Positions 39,004 to 46,605 of a stretch of 64,000 bases of DNA are shown one piece after another. The notes under the pieces were generated by a model that ran no database searches, was not told the origin of the DNA, and saw only the letters and a list, made by a program, of their open reading frames with translations. Source of the stretch: Pseudomonadota bacterium (GTDB taxonomy: Bacteria > Pseudomonadota > Gammaproteobacteria > Burkholderiales > Chitinibacteraceae); NCBI GenBank assembly GCA_018261735.1, contig JAGTRM010000013.1, positions 20,369 through 84,368 on the forward strand. Reading direction: 5' to 3'. Position 1 is the first letter of the stretch, and the number at the start of each line of letters is the position of its first letter. The translations under genes and the position numbers were made by a program.

Positions 39004-39723
39004 TCAGACTGTGACGGGCGACGAAAACGCCTGCGCCAGCGCGGCAAACGAGACATCCGCCGGCAATTGCTCGCAGACGGCCAGCGCATCGGCGTACGCA
39101 TCATTGGGAAAGAAGTGGCTGCGGGTGATCAGGCAGGCCAGCCCCGCACCGCGCGCCGCAGCGAAACCGTTGGGAGAGTCCTCGATCGCGAGGCAGGCGC
39201 TGGCCGGCAGGTCGAGTTCCCGCAAGGCCTTGAGATAGGCTTGCGGGTGCGGTTTTTTTTCGGTCACGTCTTCACCGCATACCACCGAGGCAAATCCATC
39301 GCGCCAGTGCGGACCGATATGGTATGACAGCAACGCCGCGACATTGGCCGTGGCCGTGGTGGTGACAATCGCCTGCTTGCAGCCGGCCTGGTGCGCCTGG
39401 CGTATCAGGCTCAACACACCGGGGCGCAGCGTGATGGCGCCCATGGCGACAGTGTCGGCGTAACAGCACGTTTTCAACTGATACAACTCTTCCAGTTGCT
39501 GCGGCCAGTCCGGCTGCGCGATCCTTGCCGGATCGTTTTCCCGGGCATAGAGCTGGATGCGCTCCTTGCCGCCGGTGATATCCAGCAACTGTGCGTATTC
39601 CTGTTCGCTCCAGCGCCAGGGCAGACCCAGTTCGCGGAAGGCACGGTTGAACGCGGGCAAGTGCCCGTGCAGTTCGGTTTCGGCAATCGTGCCGTCCACA
39701 TCCCAGAGCAGTGCGCTTGGCAT
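39004..39723 (-). CDS. cbbY: CbbY-type HAD phosphatase (probable xylulose-1,5-bisphosphate phosphatase)
   Basis: A 239-residue HAD protein with the CbbY look: [13 protein letters not shown] (nucleophile and acid Asp about 9 and 11), then [11 protein letters not shown] near 58, [12 protein letters not shown] (motif II) and [15 protein letters not shown] (motif IV). CbbY in Rhodobacter and plants removes the RuBisCO misfire product xylulose-1,5-bisphosphate; the same role is inferred from sequence and cluster. ATG 39723 follows a GGAGA site; an upstream ATG at 39759 overlaps the prk stop and is possible. Confidence 0.85.
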   Translation of the reverse strand: MPSALLWDVDGTIAETELHGHLPAFNRAFRELGLPWRWSEQEYAQLLDITGGKERIQLYARENDPARIAQPDWPQQLEELYQLKTCCYADTVAMGAITLRPGVLSLIRQAHQAGCKQAIVTTTATANVAALLSYHIGPHWRDGFASVVCGEDVTEKKPHPQAYLKALRELDLPASACLAIEDSPNGFAAARGAGLACLITRSHFFPNDAYADALAVCEQLPADVSFAALAQAFSSPVTV

Positions 39724-39755
39724 GGTCAATTTCTCCGTATCTCCCAACTCGATCG

Positions 39756-40631
39756 TCATGGTTGACGCTTGGCCCGGTGCATCAGCTGCATGATCATCGG
39801 GGTGAAGATCAGCTGCATGGCCAGTTCCATCTTGCCGCCGGGCACGACGATGGTATTGGGCCGGCTCATCCACGAGTCATGCAGCATCGACAGCAGGTAA
39901 GGAAAATCGATGCCCTTGGAATTGGCAAAGCGAATGACCACCATGCTTTCGTCCGGCGTCGGAATCGATTTGGCAATGAACGGATTTGAGGTATCCACGG
40001 TCGGCACGCGCTGGAAGTTCACGTGCGTGCGCGAAAACTGCGGGCAGATGTGGTCCACGTAATCGGGCATGCGGCGCAGGATCGTGTCGGTGACGGCCTC
40101 CTGCGAATAACCGCGCATTTTCTGGTCACGGTGCAGCTTCTGGATCCACTCCAGGTTGATGATCGGCACCACGCCCACCAAGAGATCGACATGGCGGGCG
40201 ACATCGACCGTGTTGTCCACGTAGCCGCCGTGCAGGCCTTCATACAGCATCAGGTCGGTATCGGCTGCGATATCGACCCAGGGCGTGAAGGTGCCCGGCT
40301 TCTGGCCGTAGGGTTCGGCCTCGACCTCGTCGTGCAGGTAGTAGCGGACCTTGCCCTGCGCGGATTCACCGTACAGGACAAACAGCTCTTCCAGCTTGTC
40401 GAGCAGATTTGTTTCCGGGCCGAACAGGCTCAGGTGGCGGTTGCCGGCGGCTTCGGCTTCCTTCATCGCGGCGCGCAGCGCCAGCCGGTCATAGCGATGG
40501 AAGGCATCGCCCTGCACCAGCTGCGACTTGAAACCTTCGCGCCGGAAAATATGGGAAAAACTGTTCAGAACAGAGGTCGTCCCGGCGCCGGACGAGCCGG
40601 TGACCGCAACGACGGGATGTTTCGCGGACAT
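39756..40631 (-). CDS. prk: Phosphoribulokinase
   Basis: A 291-residue class I (bacterial type) phosphoribulokinase that makes RuBP from ribulose-5-phosphate. P-loop GSSGAGTTS near 11-19, the catalytic-region QGDAFHRYDR near 39-48, and YEGLHGGYVD near 130. ATG 40631 gives the family start MSAKHPVVAVTG. Between fbp and cbbY in the Calvin-cycle operon. Confidence 0.96.
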   Translation of the reverse strand: MSAKHPVVAVTGSSGAGTTSVLNSFSHIFRREGFKSQLVQGDAFHRYDRLALRAAMKEAEAAGNRHLSLFGPETNLLDKLEELFVLYGESAQGKVRYYLHDEVEAEPYGQKPGTFTPWVDIAADTDLMLYEGLHGGYVDNTVDVARHVDLLVGVVPIINLEWIQKLHRDQKMRGYSQEAVTDTILRRMPDYVDHICPQFSRTHVNFQRVPTVDTSNPFIAKSIPTPDESMVVIRFANSKGIDFPYLLSMLHDSWMSRPNTIVVPGGKMELAMQLIFTPMIMQLMHRAKRQP

Positions 40632-40657
40632 GCAATTTCTCTCAAATAAAAAGTGTC

Positions 40658-41731
40658 TCAGCAATCCTGGGTAAACAGGCTTCGTTCCTGGAACAGGGGC
40701 GAAACGAAGGGACGGTCGATCCCGGTATCGTGTTCGGTGTGGTAACGGATCACGCGCTTGACTTCGTCGCGCGAGCCAAGGATGACCGGGACGCGCTGAT
40801 GCAGTTGCTCCGGCGGGATATCGAGGATGCGCTGGCGCCCGGTCGTCGCCATGCCGCCTGCCTGCTCGATCAGCATCGCCATCGGGTTGGCCTCGTACAG
40901 CAGGCGCAGGCGATCGGGCTGGGCGGCATCCTTGCCACCGCGCGGGTACATGAAAATGCCGCCGCGCATCAGGATGCGGTGCACTTCGGCCACCATCGAG
41001 GCGATCCAGCGCATGTTGAAATCACGCCCGAGCGGGCCGCTCGCACCTTCCTTGCACTCTTTCACGTAACGGGCTACCGGGGGTTCCCAGAAGCGCGCAT
41101 TGGAGGTGTTGATGGCGAATTCGCTGGTCTGGGCCGGAATCTTCAGGTTGCGATGGGTCAGCACGAAATTGCCCGAATCCCGGTCCAGCGTGAAGCAGTG
41201 CGTGCCCTGGCCCAGGGTCAGCACCAGCATGGTGGCGGGGCCGTACAGCGCATAGCCGGCGGCGAGCTGTTGCGTGCCGGCTTGCAGGAAATTGCTTTCC
41301 GCCGGGGTTTCGTTCGAGCCGTTGTGCAGGATCGAGAAAATGGTGCCCACCGACATGTTGATATCGATATTGGACGAGCCATCGAGCGGATCGAAGACCA
41401 GCAGGTATTCCCCTTTCGGATACTGTTGCGGAATGGCGTAGGGGCTGACCATTTCCTCGGAGGCCATGCCGCAGAGCTGGCCGCTCCACTCGCAATTGGA
41501 CACCATCACCTCATTGCTCACCACATCCAGTTTTTTCTGGATTTCACCCAGCGCGTTTTCCGTGCCCAATGACCCCAGATTGCCATCGAGTGCGCCCTTG
41601 GAAACCATGGCGGCAATCGTTTTGATGGCGGAGGCCACCTTGCTCAACAGGGTGACCAGGTCATGCTGGCCGGGATGCCCCCGCAATTGCTCTACCGCGA
41701 ATTTTGTCAACGTCGTGCGTCCGGACAACAT
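40658..41731 (-). CDS. fbp: Fructose-1,6-bisphosphatase class 1
   Basis: A 357-residue class I FBPase (metal-dependent; some bacterial relatives also accept sedoheptulose-1,7-bisphosphate). The [20 protein letters not shown] metal site lies near 113-132, and [29 protein letters not shown] near 262-290. ATG 41731. It follows cbbM after 79 bases in the same direction. Confidence 0.96.
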   Translation of the reverse strand: MLSGRTTLTKFAVEQLRGHPGQHDLVTLLSKVASAIKTIAAMVSKGALDGNLGSLGTENALGEIQKKLDVVSNEVMVSNCEWSGQLCGMASEEMVSPYAIPQQYPKGEYLLVFDPLDGSSNIDINMSVGTIFSILHNGSNETPAESNFLQAGTQQLAAGYALYGPATMLVLTLGQGTHCFTLDRDSGNFVLTHRNLKIPAQTSEFAINTSNARFWEPPVARYVKECKEGASGPLGRDFNMRWIASMVAEVHRILMRGGIFMYPRGGKDAAQPDRLRLLYEANPMAMLIEQAGGMATTGRQRILDIPPEQLHQRVPVILGSRDEVKRVIRYHTEHDTGIDRPFVSPLFQERSLFTQDC

Positions 41732-41810
41732 GCTCTTCTCCTAGTCGAATGCCCCGGAGGGCGGATGCCGCACCGGGGGAAATCTTGCTTTTATGGGGGG
41801 ATAGCCGGAA

Positions 41811-43187
41811 TCAGACCGTGCCCAGCTGTTCGCGCCAGCCCGGGTAGAACTTATCGGCGTCGGCCTGGAACGAGAGGAACGCGCCGCGCAGTTCGGCATG
41901 CGATTGCGCGTACTCGACCAGGTTGATTCCCTGCTGCCAGGCGTCCTGCGCCTGGCGCAGCGATTTCGCCCCGGCGGTGCCGCCGTCGCGGTGACCGAAC
42001 GCGCCGCCGCCGGAGGTCTGGATCACGTTGGAGTGGCCGAGGTTGTCGAAGAAGGCCGGCAGGCGCAGCGCGTTCATGCCGCCGGAAATGATCGGCGTGG
42101 TCGCCTTCATCGCCAGCCATTCCTGGTGGTAGTACGGGCCTTGCGCCGAATCCTGCTCCAGCATGTAGGCGATTTCCTTGTCGCGGCCTTCGCCTTCCAT
42201 CTTGCCGAAACCCATGGTGCCGGTATGGATGCCCGATGCGCCGAGCAGGCGGCTCATCTTGCTCAGCACGAACGCGGTATAGCCGCGCTTGCTTTGCGAA
42301 CTGGTCACCGCGCCATGGCCGGCGCGGTGGTAATGCAGGAACTGGCTCGGGAACTGGCGGCGGCAGGTGGTGACGGCGGTCGGGCCGGCCACGTAGCCAT
42401 CGACCAGGAACGCGACGTGGTTGGCGTTCTCGCCGAAGATGTCGAGGATCGCTTCGCCGCGCGCAATCATTTCGAAGGGATCATCGGCGGTGATATTGGC
42501 CGAGAAGAGTTTCACTTCGCCGGTGGCATCCTGTGCACGGCGCATGGCATCGGCCACGCGGCGCATGGTGTCTTTCAGTGGGGAGAAAACCTGGTTGCCC
42601 TGCGGTTCGTCGTTCTTGATGAAATCGCCGCCGAGCCAGAATTCATGGCAGGCATCGGCAAACGGCTGCGGGCGCAGGCCGAGCTTGGGCTTGATGATGG
42701 TGCCGACGATCATGCCGCCGTTGACCACCGGGCGACCGAGCACGCGCCACAGGTCGACGATATTCATGGCCGGGCCGTCGAACAGTTGCAGGTAGACGGG
42801 GGGCACGTAGAAATCGTACATCTTGGCGCATTCCACATCGCCCATGCCCTGATTGTTGCCGATGGTCAGTGTCAGGAACGACGCCATCATGGCGCGGCCG
42901 TCGATGATGTTGCGGTCGAACAGCTCGACCGGATAGGCAATCTTCATCAGCTCCTGCGCCGGATCGATCTCGTACACCAGCGCGTCCACGCCCTTGGTGA
43001 AATCGTCGGTGGTGCAGACTTCCACATTGGTGCCGGTCGAGGATTCGGCGGCGAAGTGCGCGGCGGTTTCCAGGTAGCCGTAGCCTTGCTTGGGCTTCAT
43101 GCTGTAGGCGCACAAGACATGGCGGCCGCCGGCGATCAGGTCGGCTTCGTTCAGATCAAGACGGGCATAACGGTTGGATTGGTCCAC
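41811..43187 (-). CDS. cbbM: Form II RuBisCO large subunit CbbM
   Basis: A 458-residue form II ribulose-bisphosphate carboxylase, which works as a dimer or oligomer of large subunits without small subunits. Active-site stretches seen: [16 protein letters not shown] near 158, the carbamylation motif [14 protein letters not shown] near 183, [10 protein letters not shown] near 284 and [10 protein letters not shown] near 364. GTG start at 43187 has AAGGA upstream and gives the family start (V/M)[11 protein letters not shown]. No cbbS, cbbQ or cbbO lies in the window. Divergent cbbR lies upstream. Confidence 0.97.
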   Translation of the reverse strand: MDQSNRYARLDLNEADLIAGGRHVLCAYSMKPKQGYGYLETAAHFAAESSTGTNVEVCTTDDFTKGVDALVYEIDPAQELMKIAYPVELFDRNIIDGRAMMASFLTLTIGNNQGMGDVECAKMYDFYVPPVYLQLFDGPAMNIVDLWRVLGRPVVNGGMIVGTIIKPKLGLRPQPFADACHEFWLGGDFIKNDEPQGNQVFSPLKDTMRRVADAMRRAQDATGEVKLFSANITADDPFEMIARGEAILDIFGENANHVAFLVDGYVAGPTAVTTCRRQFPSQFLHYHRAGHGAVTSSQSKRGYTAFVLSKMSRLLGASGIHTGTMGFGKMEGEGRDKEIAYMLEQDSAQGPYYHQEWLAMKATTPIISGGMNALRLPAFFDNLGHSNVIQTSGGGAFGHRDGGTAGAKSLRQAQDAWQQGINLVEYAQSHAELRGAFLSFQADADKFYPGWREQLGTV

Positions 43188-43263
43188 GGCGTTTCCTTGG
43201 CTGCGTTTTCGAATAGACAGCGCCAGATTACGCGGCAATAAACCAAAGAAAAATTAAATAGTT

Positions 43264-43290
43264 TTTACTTTGGCATAAGTAAATGCTTAT
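43264..43290. promoter_or_regulatory. Overlapping inverted repeats, probable CbbR operator
   Basis: In the cbbM-cbbR gap, TTTACTT-TGGCAT-AAGTAAA (43264-43283) is a perfect 7-bp inverted repeat, overlapped by ATAAG-TAAATG-CTTAT (43275-43290). Both contain T-N11-A, the LysR-type core, and their overlap would allow alternative occupancy by a CbbR tetramer. Confidence 0.65.
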
Positions 43291-43335
43291 GATTGTGGCG
43301 CTATCTTTCCACCCACTTCTGATTGAGATGAGCCC

Positions 43336-44274
43336 ATGTCCCTGGTTCGCCGCCTGACCCTGCGCCAGCTGGAAGTCTTTTGCGAAGCCGCGCGGCTGCT
43401 TAATTTCGCACGCGTGGCCGAACATCTGCACCTGACGCAGCCCGCTGTTTCGATGCTGATTCGCCAGATCGAGGCGAGTCTCGACCTGGCCCTGTTCGAG
43501 CGCTCGGGCAAGAAAATGCGCCTGACCGAGGCCGGCGAAACGCTGAAGCACCATGCCCTGCGCATCTTGGGCGAGCTGCGCGACGCCGATCAGGCGCTCA
43601 ATGCCTACAAGGGGCTCGAAGGCGGATCGATCACGGTGGGGCTGGTCAGCACCGCGCAGTATTTCGCTCCCAAACTGCTGGCGCAATTCGCCCGCCAGTA
43701 TCCCGGCATCGACGTGCAATTCCAGGTGGGCAACCGCGAAACCCTGATCCGGCTGCTGCGCGACAACCAAACCGATCTGGTGATCATGGGCCGGGCACCG
43801 GCCATTCTGGAAACGGTCTCGGAACCGCTGGCCGAGAACCCGCATGTGTTGGTCGCGCATCCCGACCATCCGGCCTTGGGCCGAACCGGGTTGACGCTGC
43901 GCGATCTGCAGCAGGAAACTTTCCTGTTGCGCGAAGCCGGATCGGGCAGCCGCAGCGTGATGGAGGAGTTTTTTGAAGCGCATGACTTCACCCCGGCGCG
44001 CACCAGCACGATGGGCAGCAATGAAACCATCAAGCAGGCGGTGATGGCGGGGCTGGGAATCAGCCTGCTCTCGCTGCACACGCTGGCACTGGAGCTGCGC
44101 GGACACGATCTGGCGCTGCTGGAAATCGACGGCACCCCGCTGCGCCGCACCTGGCATATCGTGCACATGCGCGCCAAGCAGCTCTCCCCGGCCGGGCAAC
44201 AGTTCCGGCGCTTCCTGATCGAACAAACCGAGGGTTTCCTGCGCAACCACCTGGTTCTCAACGAAGATGATTGA
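43336..44274 (+). CDS. cbbR: LysR-family regulator CbbR
   Basis: A 312-residue LysR-type activator. The HTH is at about 18-37 (NFARVAEHLHLTQPAVSMLI) and the effector domain about 90-290. Its position divergent from cbbM, sharing a 148-base intergenic region, is the classical CbbR arrangement. ATG 43336 after GAGATGAG. RuBP, NADPH or other metabolites act as effectors in relatives. Confidence 0.92.
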   Translation: MSLVRRLTLRQLEVFCEAARLLNFARVAEHLHLTQPAVSMLIRQIEASLDLALFERSGKKMRLTEAGETLKHHALRILGELRDADQALNAYKGLEGGSITVGLVSTAQYFAPKLLAQFARQYPGIDVQFQVGNRETLIRLLRDNQTDLVIMGRAPAILETVSEPLAENPHVLVAHPDHPALGRTGLTLRDLQQETFLLREAGSGSRSVMEEFFEAHDFTPARTSTMGSNETIKQAVMAGLGISLLSLHTLALELRGHDLALLEIDGTPLRRTWHIVHMRAKQLSPAGQQFRRFLIEQTEGFLRNHLVLNEDD

Positions 44275-44327
44275 CCATATTCCTTTGGGCAGGAACACTT
44301 TGCCTTGCCGGGCCAACGCAGGTTAAA

Positions 44328-44359
44328 ATTTGATCGAATTGCATTTTATTCGATCAAAT
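44328..44359. promoter_or_regulatory. Perfect inverted repeat, candidate DeoR/Ula-type operator
   Basis: ATTTGATCGAA (44328-44338), 10-base spacer, TTCGATCAAAT (44349-44359): an 11-bp perfect inverted repeat, 61 bases before the HAD gene start. The half-site TTCGATCA is the same word that is repeated in front of the ulaA-like gene (60113, 60338, 60442), suggesting a shared repressor. Confidence 0.65.
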
Positions 44360-44419
44360 AGTTCATTCCACCGGGCAATTGACTGTGCGCAAAGCCCATC
44401 CGCCGCAAGAGAGGGAATC

Positions 44420-45247
44420 ATGGCATATCGCTTGATCGCACTGGATCTGGATGGCACCTTGCTGGACAGCCATGCGCAGATTCGCCCGGAAACCATCCGG
44501 GCCCTGCAGCAGGCACGCCAGCAGGGAATCGAGATCATCGTGGTGACCGGGCGCCACCATATCGCTGCCTATCCCTACCACCACCAGCTGCAACTGAGCA
44601 CCCCGGCGATCTGCTGCAACGGCACCTATGCCTATGATTATCATGCCCGCAGCGCGGTGGCTGCCAATCCGCTGAGCAAGACCCAGATGCTGCGCATCCT
44701 GGAAAAAATCCGCGCGCACCATATCCAGGGGCTGGTCTACGTCGACGACGCGATGTGCTACGAAGTGGCCGACGCGAATATCGCGCGCATGCGCGCCTGG
44801 GCCGATTCGCTGCCCGCTCATGTGCGGCCCACGATCAAACAGGTAGCCAGCTTCGAGCAACTGGCTGGCGAAGCCAAGTCGATCTGGAAGTTCCTCGCGA
44901 TCAAGCAGGATGAAACGGCGTCGCTCGATGCGTTCCTGGCGGAAATCGAGGCCGAACCGGATCTCTCCTACGAGTGGTCCGGCGCTACCCGCATCGATAT
45001 CACCCAGAGCGAGAACAGCAAGGGTGCGCGTCTGGCAGAATGGATCGCCACGCGCGGCATCGATCCTTCGGAGGTCATTGCCTTTGGCGATCACCGCAAC
45101 GATATGAGCATGCTGCGAATGGCCGGCCTGGGCGTGGCGATGGGCAACAGCGACGAGGTGGTGCAATCCTGCGCGCAGTGGGTGGCCGGCACGCACGATA
45201 CCGATGCCATTGCCGAGACGCTGAGGCGCTTTGTTCTTTCGCAGTAG
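44420..45247 (+). CDS. Cof-type HAD sugar-phosphatase
   Basis: A 275-residue HAD IIB (Cof/YidA-like) phosphatase. Motif I is LIALDLDGTLLDSH (about 5-18), motif II VVTGRHH, a Lys in the cap-to-core region (SIWKFLA), and motif IV VIAFGDHRNDMSML near 224-237. Such enzymes dephosphorylate sugar phosphates with broad specificity. ATG 44420 has GAGGG upstream; the frame stays open further upstream through the operator, so the later start is preferred. 64 bases before transaldolase. Confidence 0.88.
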   Translation: MAYRLIALDLDGTLLDSHAQIRPETIRALQQARQQGIEIIVVTGRHHIAAYPYHHQLQLSTPAICCNGTYAYDYHARSAVAANPLSKTQMLRILEKIRAHHIQGLVYVDDAMCYEVADANIARMRAWADSLPAHVRPTIKQVASFEQLAGEAKSIWKFLAIKQDETASLDAFLAEIEAEPDLSYEWSGATRIDITQSENSKGARLAEWIATRGIDPSEVIAFGDHRNDMSMLRMAGLGVAMGNSDEVVQSCAQWVAGTHDTDAIAETLRRFVLSQ

Positions 45248-45311
45248 GAGCCTAGGCTCTAAACGGGTAGCAGCAACTGTCTGAAATCACACGATAACCA
45301 CGGAGCGCAGC

Positions 45312-46388
45312 ATGAGCAATCAAACCAGCCGACTGAAAGCGATCAGCACCTACGGACAACAAGTCTGGCTTGATAATCTTTCCCGCCACCTGATCGAAAG
45401 TGGCCGTCTGGCGCGCCTGATCGAAGAGGACGGCGTGGCCGGGGTGACATCCAACCCGGCGATTTTCCAGCAGGCCTTCGCCAAGGACCCGGCCTATCTC
45501 GCCGCCAAGGCCGCCCTGCCGGCAGACATGACCGATCCGGAAGCGCGCTTCGAAGCACTGGCACTGTCGGACATCCAGGCCAGCTGCGATATCCTGCGCC
45601 CGGTTTACGAGCGCAGCGGCGGCGAACAAGGCTATGTGAGCTTCGAAGTCTCGCCGCGCCTCTCGCACGATGCCGCCGGCACGCTGGCTGCCGCCCGGCG
45701 CTTGTGGACCAAGATCGACCGCCCGAATGTCATGATCAAGATCCCCGCCACACCGGCCGGGCTCGTCGCCATCCGCGAGGCCACGGCCTGCGGGATCAAT
45801 GTGAATGTCACGCTGGTGTTTTCCCCGCAGCAGGTCGAGGCCGTGGCGCAAGCCTATATCGCCGGCCTGCATGATCGCCAGGCGACCGGCTTGCCGGTTG
45901 CCGGCATCCGTTCGGTTTCCAGCGTATTCATCTCGCGCGTCGATGCCAAGCTCGATCCGCAACTGCCCGAACACTTGCGCGGCAAGGTATCCGTCGCCTC
46001 CGCCAAGGCCGCCTATGCCGCCTGGCAGCGGCGCTGGGGGCCTCAAGGCAGCGAATTTGCCGCGCTGGCCGCTGCCGGCGCGCTGCCGCAAATCCTGCTG
46101 TGGGCCAGCACCGGGGTCAAGAACCCGGCGTATTCCGACGTGCTGTATATCGAAAGCCTGATCGGCCCGGACACGGTCAACACCATCCCGGAAGCGCCGC
46201 TGGAAGCCTTCCGCGATCACGGCAACGCCGCCGCCACGCTGGCGCACGATGTCGCGGCCGCGCAGGCGGTGCTCGATGCGCTGCCCGAGCTGGATATCGA
46301 TTTGAACCAGGCCGGAGAAGTCTTGCAGCAGGAAGGGCTGGCGCAATTCGAACAGGCGTTTGAAACCTTGTTGGAATCGGCCAGGTAA
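45312..46388 (+). CDS. tal: Transaldolase
   Basis: A 358-residue transaldolase of the longer TalB/TM-independent type. Start region AISTYGQQVWLDNLSRHLIE and GVAGVTSNPAIF are family marks; the Schiff-base lysine lies in PNVMIKIPATPAG near residue 143. It interconverts sedoheptulose-7-P and GAP with F6P and E4P. GGAG-type site before ATG 45312. Terminator at 46411. Likely co-transcribed with the HAD phosphatase. Confidence 0.95.
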   Translation: MSNQTSRLKAISTYGQQVWLDNLSRHLIESGRLARLIEEDGVAGVTSNPAIFQQAFAKDPAYLAAKAALPADMTDPEARFEALALSDIQASCDILRPVYERSGGEQGYVSFEVSPRLSHDAAGTLAAARRLWTKIDRPNVMIKIPATPAGLVAIREATACGINVNVTLVFSPQQVEAVAQAYIAGLHDRQATGLPVAGIRSVSSVFISRVDAKLDPQLPEHLRGKVSVASAKAAYAAWQRRWGPQGSEFAALAAAGALPQILLWASTGVKNPAYSDVLYIESLIGPDTVNTIPEAPLEAFRDHGNAAATLAHDVAAAQAVLDALPELDIDLNQAGEVLQQEGLAQFEQAFETLLESAR

Positions 46389-46410
46389 ACCCGCCGGGCC
46401 AGACTGCTTG

Positions 46411-46450
46411 AACAAGGGGGCGTGCTGCAATGGCACGCCCCCTTGTTTTT
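46411..46450 (+). terminator. Intrinsic terminator after tal
   Basis: Perfect 15-bp stem AACAAGGGGGCGTGC (46411-46425) / GCACGCCCCCTTGTT (46433-46447), 7-base loop, followed by TTT. Confidence 0.9.
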
Positions 46451-46605
46451 CCGCCGCTTGCAAGCGACAGGATTGCCGCTGCTGACGCCCCCTTCCGCAT
46501 AACGCGAAGCTTCCCAAAAAGTTTTTGATCCGGCACGGCGTTACGGCCCGCTGATTCCACCGATAATGGCGACTCTCCGTAGCCACCCCGATCGCTGGAT
46601 AGCTG

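Noticed and set aside
41898..43241. 447-codon open frame antisense to cbbM
   Set aside because: Shadow of the highly conserved RuBisCO gene.
45248..45262. Palindrome GAGCCTAGGCTC after the HAD gene, resembling fused ends of the 37478-37623 element
   Set aside because: Only the outer 7 bases of each end would be represented and no target repeat is present; chance is likely.
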